NCBI RefSeq assembly: GCF_042186555.1
Contig: NC_133334.1
Coordinates: 25,761,294 to 25,825,293 of the forward strand
Direction of reading: 5' to 3'
Source: Aquarana catesbeiana
Taxonomy: Eukaryota; Chordata; Amphibia; Anura; Ranidae
Length of the DNA: 64,000 bases
Shown: positions 1 through 10,481 of the stretch, one piece after another
Layout: each line of letters starts with the position of its first letter
Position numbering within the stretch: position 1 is the stretch's first letter
Translations under genes and position numbers: made by a program
The notes under the pieces: generated by a model
Told to the model about the DNA's origin: nothing
Database searches by the model: none
Seen by the model: only the letters and a program-made list of their open reading frames with translations

Positions 1-1105
1 AGAGCAAGTGAAATTGAAAAAACAAAATCACAAGTGTGCATTGAATGCCTGTATCCAAAGAGAACAGGTGCAGGCAGGATGAAGCTCATCCACGCTCGCC
101 ATATAAGGGTTGAATCTAAAAGACCGGCCGCACACTGATTAGTGTCAGCATTTTCATAAAACTTTATTGTTCACCCTGGAAGCCCCTGGAAGCCCTCTCC
201 TCCACTCAAGAGACTGGCTTACTCAGAGAGAAGTCACTGTGACTGAGCTCATCTCTGAAACGCGTCAAAGGGGGAAGGTCCCAGGCAGGGCTTTCTGTAT
301 GCACATTGCCTCTGTGTGTGGCTGGTCTTTGTAAATCAGTCAAAATAACTAGTCCAAATGCCATATTTAATGGTGGTCAACTTCTCAGAAATTACAACGC
401 CATGCGATCCACCTGACAGCCAGGCAGCTAAACATTTTCAGAAGAAGAGATTAGTAATGGCAGCTTCAAGCCCATCTCCGGGCAAAAAAATAGTTTTCCC
501 ATGCAGTGGGGCTGTATCCACACTGCAGGGGGTTAACTTAGCATTTTTGTCTAGGGGCGAGGAGAAAGGAGATATACTTACCTAATGCTCCGATCCCCCC
601 AGGAAAAGACAGATTCGGCAACCCCACGCTCCAGCGGTCTTAAGTTGTGGGCTGTTCCTGACATCATCACACCCAGAGTAGGCTCCATATACCAGGAACT
701 GTCCACTGCTGGACCATGGGGGAGAGCCATTTTCCAATGGAACAAAGGATCGGGTGAGTGTAAGCCTTTTCCTCACCCCTAGACAATCGAGCAGTTATCC
801 CGTGTAGTGCAAGCCCAGCCCCACTGCATGGGAATATTTTTTTTTTGCCTGGAGTTGGGCCTTTATTATCTTTTTTTTTTTTTCCATTATCAGTATCTTT
901 TAAAGAAAAACATATTTTCAGTGGGGTAAAAGGTTCACTTTGACAAGTTAAGGTCTTTTTGGGTTTGCATTGATAGGTCAACCGTTTGCTCATGTTCCAC
1001 CTTAGGCACGCTTTGAAGATTTTTGCACCACTATAGAAGCCCTAAATGACCCATCCCCATCAATGCACACCGGTGATATTTTGTTCCCTCTCTGCTCAGT
1101 TTCAG
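1..1105 (+). other. Intron upstream of exon A (partial)
   Basis: Intronic sequence before the first visible exon. It contains one foldback MITE-like element (468-857) and a short GAAACGCGTCA motif near 258-268 that belongs to a dispersed repeat also seen near 1950 and 36410. I see no coding signal in the remainder. Confidence 0.7.
468..857. repeat. Foldback (inverted-repeat) MITE-like element
   Basis: The left arm, around 476-560 (CCGGGCAAAAAAAT, then TTTTCCCATGCAGTGGGGCT), is matched in reverse complement by the right arm, around 765-855 (AGCCCCACTGCATGGGAAT, then TTTTTTTTGCCTGGAG). Arms are roughly 100 bp and imperfect, with a central segment of about 180 bp. The two arms also give near-identical short open frames on opposite strands (PGKK.FPCSGA), which is just the palindrome. 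The family is not identified. Confidence 0.65.
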
Positions 1106-1295
1106 ATGATAATGAGCTGCCGAGCGGAACCTTGAAAGCGTCGGAGAAGTCCACAATGGAGCAGCTAGTGGAGCGGGCCTGTTTCCGGGACTACCAGCGC
1201 CTGGCCTTGGGGACCATCAGCGCCAGCTCCACGCGGATCAAGTCTGAACATTTCCGAGTGACGGCCATGAACAGGATGTATTCCCTGTGCCGGAG
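1106..1295 (+). CDS. SBF2: SBF2 exon A: start of the pseudophosphatase domain
   Basis: This is the first SBF2 exon in the window. SBF2/MTMR13 is a DENN-domain, myotubularin-like pseudophosphatase that pairs with the active lipid phosphatase MTMR2 and acts on endosomal membrane traffic; human mutations cause Charcot-Marie-Tooth type 4B2 (family knowledge). The exon follows a TTTCAG acceptor, begins with the last two bases of a codon, and ends CGG AG before GTGAGTG. It reads DDNELPSGTLKAS, then MEQLVERACFRDYQRLAL, then SEHFRVTAMNRMYSLCRR, the segment that enters the myotubularin-like domain in SBF proteins. The split last codon (AG plus T) joins cleanly to the next exon to give SYPGLLVVPQ. DENN and GRAM exons must lie upstream of the window. 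Confidence 0.9.
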
Positions 1296-2299
1296 GTGAG
1301 TGCTGGCTGTGTGTTTATGTTAGGCCTGGACCAAGATGTACTGCTTTCACCCAGTTCAGTGAACTTCTATGATTTCTGGTTCATTTTGGGTATCACTAGC
1401 TTCTAATAATTGTTTTCTCTGCACCTGAGCTGTAAAATATCAAACAGAATGTATTTTGCACAAGAACATACGGGATACAATGTAAAGAAGATATCAGTGT
1501 GAAATGTGGTGGACAGTGGAATCACTAGGACATCTGTGGAATAAATTTCCAGAAAAATTGTTAGACTTTGAAATGGGTTGAAATTTCAGCATCATTACAA
1601 TTTTTACAATTGGCTGTGTCCTGTTTTTTTAGCCCAATTTTCATTTAATCAGACAAAAAGACATTTGTTAGTCCTCAGCTTTCACGTTGTAATATATTTT
1701 TATTTTGTTAAGAAGGAAAAGGAAAAAAAAATCAGACTATATAGACCAGACACGAAGTATAAAGATCATACGGTATATAAAACCATAGAATTTAATACAC
1801 AACATAGTAAAAAAGCTCAAACAGCATGTATGCATCTTTGTAATTAAAAACAATTATAAAGTTGTACCTATGAAATTAACCATATATATGTTCATACAAC
1901 AATGGATGTTGACATGCTTTACAGACTTAAATTAGGAGGTCCTCATGTGTCGATGCGTTTCACCAAAGTTGGCTTCATCAGGACACATGAAAACATTGCA
2001 GCAATCATCTAAAGAGAGACAATAACATTTAAACAATATCTATATATGTAATAACACAATGTATCAGTGCCTCTATTGCATGTGAGTTTTGTTTTTGTTA
2101 AATTCTTCCACGTGAGTACATGTTGTCTTCGGATCCCATACACAGTGTTTTTTTGACTCTAAGGGTGCTTCTGAAATAATTTAGGGGTTTTTGTTGTTGG
2201 GTGTTTTAGATAAACAATGCATATTAAAATAACAAACCTTCCTTACGTTTTTCTTAATGTGTTCTGTTCCATGGGGGATGAAGTATGTGGTGTACTTGG

Positions 2300-2450
2300 T
2301 CCCATTTTCCTATGTGCTGGGCTTTTGCATTGGAACTGTCCCATCGACGCCATTTTTGCCCAGTCTCTTTTTTGTCGAATCGTGAACACTGACCTTAGCT
2401 GAGGCAAGTGAGACCTGCTGTTCTTTAGATGTTTTTCTGGGTTCTTGTTG
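2300..2450 (-). repeat. Tc1-like transposon fragment
   Basis: The segment with GCCATTTTTGCCCAGTCTC, GTGAACACTGACCTTA and GAGGCAAGTGAGACCTG repeats, almost base for base, part of the Tc1-like transposase region at about 4498-4595. It is therefore a second, strongly truncated copy of that family. It is flanked on both sides by related segments (GGGGGATGAAGTAT near 2273 and 2455; CCCATTTTCCTA near 2302 and 2483), so the local structure is a partial duplication. Confidence 0.7.
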
Positions 2451-2927
2451 CCCGGGGGATGAAGTATATGTAATGGTTGATCCCATTTTCCTACGTGCTT
2501 TTTAAGCCTAGCTGCGAGGTTGGACAGGGTTCCCCTCCTCTCCCAGAAGTGACTATAAAACACAAATAAAAGATGGCGCACCAGCCTAGTGCATTATCCC
2601 ACAGTATTTCTTAAAAATTCACATAAATTATACTCACAAACTTGTGAATACAGATCTTATCGAGCTGCTCGTCCGTAGCCTAATAGTTCATGCTACTCAG
2701 CGACCTTCAGAGCCCAGGGGCACCTCAGGATCCCAAATAGCTTACACTTTTTGAAGGATATATCTTCTTCATCAGAGCTCTGATGAGTGAATGTTGCTCA
2801 TTCTTCAGGTGTAGCACAATGGCAAGTAGACAAGCGAACACATTCATAAGTATGGAATATGCATACTTCTGTTAGTCCTAGCTGGACCAGTGTAACTATA
2901 CAATAAAATCCATACCTGGGGTTCAGC

Positions 2928-3106
2928 TTCAACTCTGGCCTGGGCATGCATCGGCTTTAACTGTGACATGGTCAACCTTGGTTCTTCTGGCAGTGAATTA
3001 GCCACTATGTAATATATATGTTTCATCTATAACTAAATCACTGGCAGAAGAACCAGGACTGACCATGTCACAGTTGATGTCGTAGCCAACCCAGGCCAGA
3101 GGAACA
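2928..3106. repeat. Imperfect inverted repeat
   Basis: The left arm, around 2928-2995 (GGCCTGGGCATGC, AACTGTGACATGGTCA, TTGGTTCTTCTGGCAGTGA), pairs with the right arm, around 3040-3106 (TCACTGGCAGAAGAACCA, TGACCATGTCACAGTT, CCAGGCC). Arms are about 65 bp with a 45-bp centre. It is probably a palindromic MITE; no family is assigned. Confidence 0.6.
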
Positions 3107-3654
3107 CATTGAAAATCATTAATAGCTCATTTCCTAGCAGGAGAGGCATGGACTGGGCATGCTGCAACCCAAGCCCCATCCTGTCCGGGCAGAGTGCGTG
3201 ACCGCAGGCACAGCAGATACAAAACAAGCCGACAACCCTCTCCCCCCACAATTACCCCCCAGGGCTGGCTGGCCTCCACCTGAGTAGATTACACTCCTTA
3301 TTAGAGCTGCAGCCTAGCCGATCGCAGCCACTGTTGGGAACCATGTATAGTAGAAAGCCATTTATCATAATAGCGACAGTTATGCATTCAACATATAGTA
3401 TCCGATACATTCGTAAAAAGAGGCAGGAAAGAAATTCAAATCATATAACATAAAGTGCTGTGAAAAAGTATTTGCCCCTTCCTGATTTTTTTTTTTTTTT
3501 TTTCATATTTTTCACGCTTAAATGATTCAGATCATCAAACAAATTATAATATTACACAAAGATAACGCGAGTAAATACAAAATGCAGTTTTTAAATGATT
3601 TCATTTATAAAGGGAAAAAAGCTGTCCAAACCTGACTGGCCCTATGTGAAAAAG

Positions 3655-3818
3655 TAATTATTATTATTATACAGGATTTTTATAGCGCCAACTGTTTGCA
3701 CAGCGCTTTATAACATGAGGGCAGACAGTACACTTACAATACAAATCAATACAGGAGGGATCAGAGGGCCCTGCTTGTTTGAGCTTACAATCTAGAAAGG
3801 AGGGTCAATTGGAACAAA
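3655..3818. repeat. SINE-like fragment nested in the Tc1-like element
   Basis: An ATTATTATTAT stretch is followed by ACAGGATTTTTATAGCGCC, then CACAGCGCTTTATAACATG, and ends in GCTTACAATCTAGAAAGGAG. The GCGCC...AGCGCTTTA motif recurs in reverse near 50706-50760 and around 19517-19545, so it is a dispersed family. It interrupts the Tc1-like sequence between AAAAAGTAATT and AAATTGCACCCTAGACC, which would otherwise be contiguous, so it is the younger insertion. Confidence 0.7.
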
Positions 3819-4412
3819 TTGCACCCTAGACCTAATAAGTGGCTGTGCCACCCTTGGCAGTAACAACTGCAATCGGCATTTGCGATATTGGGTAATGAGT
3901 TTTTCACTGTCGAGGAATTTTGCCCACTCTTTTTTTGCAGAATTGTTTTAACTCGGCCACATTGGAGGTTTTTCCAACATTAACGGCCTGTTTAAGGTCA
4001 TACCACAGCATCTTAATCATGTTTAAGTCCAGACGTTGACTAGGCCACTCCAAAATCTTCGTTTAGGTTTTTCTTTTTTGAGCTATTCAGAGGTAGACTT
4101 GCTGGTGTGTTTCAGATCATTAGATCATTGTCCTTCTGCATAACCCAAGTGCGCTTGCACCTGAGGCAACAAACTGATGGCTGGACATTCTCCTTCATTA
4201 TTTTCTGGTAGAGCGCAGAACTCATGGTTCCATCAATTATGGCAAGTCATCCCAGACCATCACACTACAACTACCATGTGTGCCGTTGGTATGTTGTTCT
4301 TTTTTTGAAATGCTGTTTTTTCCACCAGATTTAAAGGGATGCACATCTTCCAAAAAGTTAAACTTTTGTCTTCTCGGTCCATAGAATATTTTCCCAAAAG
4401 TCTTGGGGATAA

Positions 4413-4802
4413 TCAAGATGTCTTTTTGGCAAATGTGGGATGCGCCTTTGTGCTGTTTTTGGTCAGCAGTGGCTTTGGCCTTGGAGCTCTCCCATGGATG
4501 CCATTTTTGCCCAGTCTCTTTCTTATCGTTGAATCATGAACACTGACCTTACCTGAGGCAAGTGAGGCCTGCAGTTCTTTAGATGATGTTCTGGTATCTT
4601 TTATGACCTCCTGGATGAGTCGTGATTGTGCTCTTGGAGTAATTTTTGTCGGCCAGTCACTTCTGGGAAGGGTCACCACTGTTCCAAGTTTTCTCCTTTT
4701 GTGGATATTGGCTCTCACCATCCTTCGCTGGAGTCCCAAAGCCTTAGAAATGGCTTTGTAACCCTTTCCAGACTGGTACATGTCTTGATTTAGCATTGAC
4801 AA
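4413..4802 (-). pseudogene. Tc1-like transposase, N-terminal DNA-binding remnant
   Basis: A 129-codon open stretch on the minus strand covers the paired-like helix-turn-helix of Tc1 transposases: GKGYKAISKALGLQRRMVRA, then KRRKLGTVVTLPRSDWP (a linker resembling GRPP/GRPR), and a second HTH-like part (ISSKEL-type: TSSKELQASL...STIRKRL). The DDE catalytic part would continue toward 3850 but I see it only in broken frames, so the element could not move by itself. Confidence 0.8.
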
Positions 4803-5839
4803 TCTGAATCATTTAAGTGTGACAAATATGCAAAAAAATAAAAAATCAGGAAGGGGGCAAAAACTTTTTCACTTTTGTGTAAATGCTTTCAGTTTAGTCT
4901 GCTTGGTATATATAATTTGCAAAAGAGACAGATCCAAATGAAACAGCTGATGGAATGGAATGGTGTGCCAGGAAGGGTGTTCGTGGAATTATCACACACA
5001 GCAAATTGAAGCTCATGTTTTCTGTATTATGTTTGATTCATTTAACTCTCCCGTCAGATTTTGTCCAGCTCTGACGTACAAGTTTTACTTTCATGTCACT
5101 GCACAGAAGACCTTTCACAGAATTCCATAGAGGAATATTTTCCTCCTTGTAAGAAGCATGTGAGAGCCAGACATATGACAGCAAGATGGACAGGTTGCTG
5201 CACATATTGTTTGTATAGAAAGAAGTGTTTAAATTTTGTGGAACTACAACTGTGCGTGTGTGTGTGTTTCTTTTGGCCTTTAAAGTGTAGAGATTGTATC
5301 TTATGTGAATTTCTGTGATTTTTTTTTTTTTACCAGTTAAGAATTCCTAAATTGTCCAGCTCTTAAATTATTAGTGCACTTGTGGGCAGGGCTACTTGCC
5401 TTGCACATGGGGGTACCTTTTGCACATGTGTGCACTCACCATCTCCCAGGACCAGGCAGGTGGGGACAACGTACACGTGAGAATCAAACATTTTGGCAGT
5501 TCCCCGACTTGGAGGTGAGCCGTGGTCAGCGTGCAGCAGTAAAAGTACAGAATCCTGTTGTAAGAGTGCTGTCCCGTGTCATTAGACACCTTCCCTTGAT
5601 GTATGTGGCATTTACGAGGGACGTCGCTGAGCCAATGCCCACTCCACCAGTCCAGCATACTTCTGCCATCTCACTACCCTTGACAGAATGGGATCCCACC
5701 ATGCACCTAGCATGGACACCATGCGTGCACCTAACTCTTTCCACTCTCATGAACCACGTGACCAGGTCCATGAGGTCTCCATACCACGGGTTCGGTCCCA
5801 GATACTTTGGGGATCTGACCACTAGGGAGGGGACCAGAA

Positions 5840-6605
5840 CCAATGGTGGAGAAGGATCTGGGTGTTCTGGTAGATCATAAGCTTAATAAGGACATGCAAT
5901 GCCAAGCTGTGGTTTCCAAAGCAATCAAAATTCTTTCTTGTATAAGAGAGGTATAGACTCCAGAGAGAGAGATATCATTTTGCCCCCTGTACAAATCATT
6001 AGTAAGACCTCATCTGGAATATGCAGTTCAGTTTTGGGCACCAGTTCACAAAAAGGATATCGGGGAACTGGAGAAAGTTTGGTTGCCCTTCTCTGCACTA
6101 ATAAGAGGCACAGAGGAGCTCAGCTATAAGGAAAGATTAAAGGGACTGAATTTATTCACTCTTGAGAAGAGGAGCTTAAGGGGGGATATGATCAACATGT
6201 ACAAATACATAAGTGGTCCATATAGTGAATTTGGTGTTGAGGTATTCGCTTTAAGGTCTTCACAAAGGACAAGGGGCACTCTTTTTATGTCTGGAGAAAA
6301 AGAGATTTAATCTCCAAATACGGAAAAGTTTCTTCACAGTAAGAGCTGTGAAAATGATTCCCTCCAGAGGTGGCTCTGGCCAGCTCAGTAGATTGTTTTA
6401 AAAAAGGTCTGAGTTAATTCCTAAATGTACATACTATAACTGGGTACTAACATTTATAGGTAAAGTTGATCCAGGGAATATCCGATTGCCTCTCGGGGGA
6501 TCAGGAAGGGTTTAGGATTGTGTATATAGGCTTGTATAATTTATTTTTTTCCCTTTTTCTGGTTAAACTAGATGGACTTGTCTCTTTTTTTTCAACCAAA
6601 CTAAC
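5840..6605 (+). mobile_element. CR1-like LINE 3' end (5'-truncated, degenerate)
   Basis: Plus-strand translations in shifting frames give the C-terminal part of a CR1-type ORF2: DIILPPVQ near 5970, then SYKERLKGLNLFTLEKRSLR and GDMINMYKYISG at 6121-6225. The element ends in a 3' tail (ACTAGATGGACTTG, TTCAACCAAACTAACTATG) seen in other copies near 28540 and 54020. Frameshifts and stops make it non-functional. The upstream ORF2 and the endonuclease are missing, as usual for LINE insertions. Confidence 0.8.
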
Positions 6606-7721
6606 TATGTGACACTGATCCTTGCTACTGGAGGACCCATCGCCTACACCATGTACCACACTTCACGACTGGCTTCATGTACCTTGCACTAGTTTCTGGT
6701 TACCCAAAGCAACTGCATTCCTCCTCCTGCTTGTCTTGCCAAGTACTTTTGCTTCGTACCCCACATGTGCTTTACTGACCCTGTTCTTTCATAAACCAAA
6801 AAACATAATGCACCCCTTTAAATGGCCTCAGACCAGGCTTTGAACAGTTTAAAAACCTTTACTGTATTTCTCATGGCAGAGCAACAATGAGCATAACAAA
6901 GTCTAGAACCTAAAATGGCTAACGATGGTGGCTGCCCAGGCAATAGCTGGTAGTGTCCACTGGAACACCAGCATCTTCTGATTACATGCTGTTCCTTGGG
7001 TTCTTGGATTAAGTGAACTGTGGCATTTCTTCTCCCTCAAGCTCCTGCTGGACTCTCTGCTTTTCCAAGCAAGCCCGAACCGGACCTTCTCCTTATATAT
7101 GTATAACATTGGGTGGAAGGTTGCCCAATACAAGAAGCCCAGTAACTGAGAAACAACCCTTTCCCCAGCCCAGGCAGCCAACTACCTAACACAAAAGAAA
7201 CTCAAATTATAGGCAATGTGCCTACAAAACTCCAGGCTCAAAAATAAACAATGCAAAGGCAAAGTATCGTCAGTACCTAAAAGACACAGAGGGGTGCTGC
7301 GTCAGCAGCCCAATCTGAGTGATCACCTGGTAGCTCCTGTGCTACAGGAGGGAGAGCACATGGTAACTCTTATATACAGAGCAGGCAGAGAGCTGTGCCC
7401 ACAACTCCTTTCTGTACTCTTTCAGGCAAAAGAGAAAGCTGAGCTGCCCACCCGACTGCGTCCTGCCAACCGATGACGTCATCGGTTGCTAAGGACTTGC
7501 CGGCAAGAGTACAGAGAGCAGGGGGAGGTGGGAGGGGCACAGCTCCCTGCCGCCTCTGTAGACAGGAGTTATCTATGGACCCTCCCTCCTGTTAACAGAG
7601 GATTGCTGAGATCTCAGGAAGGAGAGGAGCTCGGGGGGTAGAAAGCACAACCCACACCTCCTCCTGGCTCTCTCCCTTCTTGGCTGCTGTCACTACTGTA
7701 AGGAAGAGGGGGGATTTGGGG

Positions 7722-8245
7722 CGTAATTGTACTATGTGGGGGATTTGGGAGCAGGTGGGGGGTTGTGCAAGGAGGGGGGATTTTGAGGGCGGTTGTGCTA
7801 CGAGGGGGGATTTTGGGGGATTGTGCTCAGAGGGTGGATTTGTGGTGGTTTGTGCTCCGAGGGTGGATTTGTGGTGGTTTGTGCTCCGAGGGTGGATTTG
7901 TGGTGGTTTGTGCTCCAAGGGGGATTTGGGGAGGTTGTTCTAGGAGTGGGGATTTGTGGCGGTTTGTGCTGGGAGGGGGATTTTGGCAGGGGGGGTTGTG
8001 CTGGGGATGGGATGTGGTTGGGGGGGCTTGTGCTAGGAGAGGGGATTTGGAGGAGTTGTGCCAGGAGGGGGGAGTTGTGGCTGTTTATGCTGGAAGGAAG
8101 ACTTGGGGGTGGGGGGGTTATTTGTGCTAGGAGGTGTATTTGGGTGGGGGGGGTTGTGCTGGGAAGGGGATTTGGGTGTGGGGGTTGTGCTAGGAGGGGG
8201 ATTTGGTTGGGGGGTTGTGTTAGGAGGGGAACACGCAAAAAGGCG
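7722..8245 (+). repeat. G-rich minisatellite, unit about 25-31 bp
   Basis: Roughly 18 diverged units of the type GGGGGGATTTGG followed by GGGTTGTGCTAGGAG. The plus strand is very G-rich, with four or more G-runs in every 30-40 bases. Because units vary in length, all three plus-strand frames are open for long distances, giving spurious glycine/cysteine-rich frames of up to 170 codons. No codon pattern supports a real protein. Confidence 0.9.
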
Positions 8246-9513
8246 TCAAAAATGGGGCCTAAGAACTGCACCCTTAACTCATTTTTAAATTTTAACAGGA
8301 ACTAATGGCAGTCGCTCCTATTCTGGTTTTTTTAATGTCTTGCAGTTCACAAGCACCATGTTCGCTCCCTGACTGTCATGGAGACACCATCTTCTCTGGG
8401 CTATGAGTTTGTCAACTTGATGCTGCAGGTGCTGGCAGGGGGCGACACTTGGAGCGGTTTTGCTGCCCAGTAGAAACAGACTTTGGCTATGGCCAAAGAG
8501 CACCTACACCTGCCAAAATATGGCACTGCTGCATTGAATAAAGGAGATTTTACCAGTGCTTGATGTTACTGTAATATAACAAATCGATGGCTTGTTCTCC
8601 TTCCCGAAGCCAGCGCTGTCTGACCATTCGAATTACACGATCTGGATTTTAGGGCGATTTGCCCATGTAGGGCAAAGAAACCGGTTCTTTTGACAGAATA
8701 GAAGTTTATTGTTGAGGAAATTTCATCTTGGATAAAAAAAAAAAAATTCAGAAACCATCTGCATACAAAGAAATAGCTCAAGCTTCCAAACACTGGCAAG
8801 ACTGGTACTGGAATTGTCCTGGCCACACTGATAACGATGTGATCAATATCAGATATTGGTTACGGCCACACAGATACAATTATTCCATATTGACCATAGC
8901 TGGGATAGATTCAGTCTGTGTGTGGAGGACAGTCAGGTGGCTCAGCGTGGTGGCTATATACACTTCCTGAGGTATAATTGTACAGTCAGCCTTGCAGTTA
9001 AGGAGGGAGGTAGCATTGTTTTCATGTAATAAGTCTACAGTTCCTGGTACGACAGTCAGGTTCTGGTAGTGACAGAGAAACCGGTTCTTTTAATGCCCTC
9101 CCAGCTGCACATACTTGACTTTTTTTCGCTCCCGTGCTACTCTGCGAAGAAAGGCACAGAGCTCAGAATATTCTCTGCCCCTCCCAATGTAAAAGCTCTG
9201 GGCCAATCACTGGGACTGTCCCATGCTCATTCATACCCAGAAGTACCAAACAAACCATCATCTTGAGTCTCTGCATTTCATCTAAGGAAAACTAGAACAT
9301 TTTTTTGGTAAGTGCAGCAAGGCTGGTGAGATGTGACGCCAGTGATTGACAGGCTTTAATTTAATAAAGTAGATATATGTGGTCATAAAATTTACTTTTA
9401 GCAGTGTCCTGGGAGTGCTTTCATATTTTGATTGCTTCGTCCCTTTAACAATGTTAACATTTCTCTGCTGTCTGCCATCTGTGAAATAACGCTTTTTATT
9501 TCTCCTCTTCCAG

Positions 9514-9710
9514 TTACCCCGGACTCCTAGTTGTGCCGCAGTTGGTACAGGACAGCAGTCTGCAGAAAGTTGCCAGATGTTATCGCCATAACAGACTGCC
9601 AGTGGTCTCCTGGAAAAACTCCAAAACAAACGCTATCCTGCTTCGGTCTGGGGGCTTCCACGGAAAGACTGTCGTTGGGCTCTTTAAATCACAGAATACG
9701 CACACTGCTG
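9514..9710 (+). CDS. SBF2: SBF2 exon B: pseudophosphatase domain core
   Basis: The exon follows a pyrimidine-rich tract ending TTCCAG and stops before GTGAGTGCC. With the split codon from the previous exon it reads SYPGLLVVPQLVQD, then LQKVARCYRHNRLPVVSW, then ILLRSGGFHGKTVVGLFK. This is the conserved myotubularin-like stretch (C-Y-R-x-x-R-x-P-V-V-x-W) shared by SBF1 and SBF2. It enters with one leftover base and exits in phase 1. The following intron is only 630 bp and is almost filled by a minisatellite that starts within about 20 bp of the donor. I found no frameshift or stop. Confidence 0.93.
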
Positions 9711-10340
9711 GTGAGTGCCAGGGGTCTGAGGAGGGTGCAAACAGTCAGTCCTGGAGGACAGAATAAAGGGAGAGAGTGCAAACACTAAGTCCTGGAGATC
9801 AGTAGAAAGCAGGAGGGTGCACTCAGTCCTGGAAGTCAGTAGAAAGGAGGAGGGTGCGGACACTCAGTCCTGGAGGCCAGTAGAATGGAGGAGGGTGCAG
9901 ACACTCAGTCCTGGAGGCCAGTAGAAAAGAGGATGGTACAGACACTCAGTCCTGGAGGCCAGTAGAAAAGAGGAGGACACAGACACTTAGTTCTGGAGGC
10001 CAGTAAAAAAAGAGGATGGTATAGACACTCAGTCCTGGGGGCAAGTAGAAAGAAGGAGGATACAGACACTCAGTCCTGGATGCCAGTAGAAAAGAGGAGG
10101 GTACCATTCTACAGTCCTGGAGGCCAGTAGAAAGAAGGAAGGTACAGACACTCAGTCCTGGAGGCCAGTAGAAAGAAGGAGGGTAAAGACACTCAGTCCT
10201 GGAGGCCAGTAGAAAGGAGAGGCGGGTACAGATGCTCAGTCCTGGAGGCCAGTAGAAAGGAGGGGAGGTTGATGATTGCTTTGGTAGGTCACTGATGTCA
10301 TTTCCAGTGATGTAATTCATTCCACTTTGTCACTCTTTAG
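9711..10340 (+). other. SBF2 intron 2, mostly minisatellite
   Basis: A 630-bp intron between GTGAGTGCC and CACTCTTTAG. Nearly all of it is the ~41-bp tandem repeat described separately; only the last 70 bp before the acceptor look like ordinary intron. Confidence 0.9.
9720..10268 (+). repeat. Minisatellite, unit about 41 bp, filling intron 2
   Basis: About 13 units built from GACACTCAGTCCTGGAGGCC followed by AGTAGAAAGGAGGAGGGTAC, with small indels. The array begins about 10 bp after the splice donor of exon B and ends 72 bp before exon C. Copy number should be polymorphic, which would vary intron length directly between two coding exons. Confidence 0.93.
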
Positions 10341-10481
10341 CTCCAGCCTCATCTCTTGAGTCATCGAGCAGCATCGAGCAGGAAAAGTATTTACAGGCTT
10401 TGCTGAATGTTATCTCTGTCCACTACAAGTCCAATGGAGGAAGCACCATGACCATCAGGCCTACCTTGGCCTTATCACCAG
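10341..10481 (+). CDS. SBF2: SBF2 exon C: linker within the pseudophosphatase domain
   Basis: The acceptor is CTCTTTAG and the donor is G|GTATAG, phase 1 at both ends. The product has a serine-rich start (APASSLESSSSIEQEKYLQ), then ALLNVISVHYKSNGG, then RPTLALSPG. The SSSSIEQEKYLQALL stretch favours SBF2 over SBF1 as I recall the two proteins. This is the less conserved insertion inside the phosphatase-like fold of SBF proteins, probably a flexible, phosphorylatable linker (inference). It sits 72 bp downstream of the last unit of the intron-2 minisatellite. Confidence 0.88.

Larger units (their letters stand above)
3453..4879 (-). mobile_element. Tc1/mariner-like transposon, degenerate
   Basis: The ends are inverted: the left reads AAGTGCTGTGAAAAAGTATT then TGCCCCTTCCTGATTTT, and the right reads AAAATCAGGAAGGGGGCAAA then ACTTTTTCAC. 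TA dinucleotides flank both sides (3451-3452 and 4880-4881), as expected of Tc1-like target duplications. The transposase runs on the minus strand, opposite to SBF2, and is broken. A SINE-like fragment has inserted at about 3658-3816. The right terminus is eroded, so that boundary is approximate. Confidence 0.85.
1296..9513 (+). other. SBF2 intron 1
   Basis: About 8.2 kb. It holds Tc1-like remnants (2300-2450, 3453-4879), a nested SINE piece, an inverted repeat (2928-3106), a CR1-like LINE tail (5840-6600) and a G-rich minisatellite (7722-8245). The stretches 1296-2200, 4880-5840, 6610-7720 and 8250-9513 show nothing I can name. Around 1945-1985 there is a fragment (GATGCGTTTCACC, TTGGCTTCATCAGG) of a widespread frog repeat. 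Confidence 0.75.

Noticed and set aside
5374..5880. A 168-codon plus-strand frame
   Set aside because: No recognisable domain. It overlaps frames on the other strand and runs into the CR1-like fragment. It has no splice or SBF2 phase support.
7793..8305. Gly/Cys/Trp-rich frames up to 170 codons
   Set aside because: All plus-strand frames are open across the G-rich minisatellite because its units lack stops. They are not genes.
9720..10268. A CRISPR-like array of ~41-bp repeats
   Set aside because: Units are directly adjacent with no unique spacers, and the setting is a vertebrate intron.
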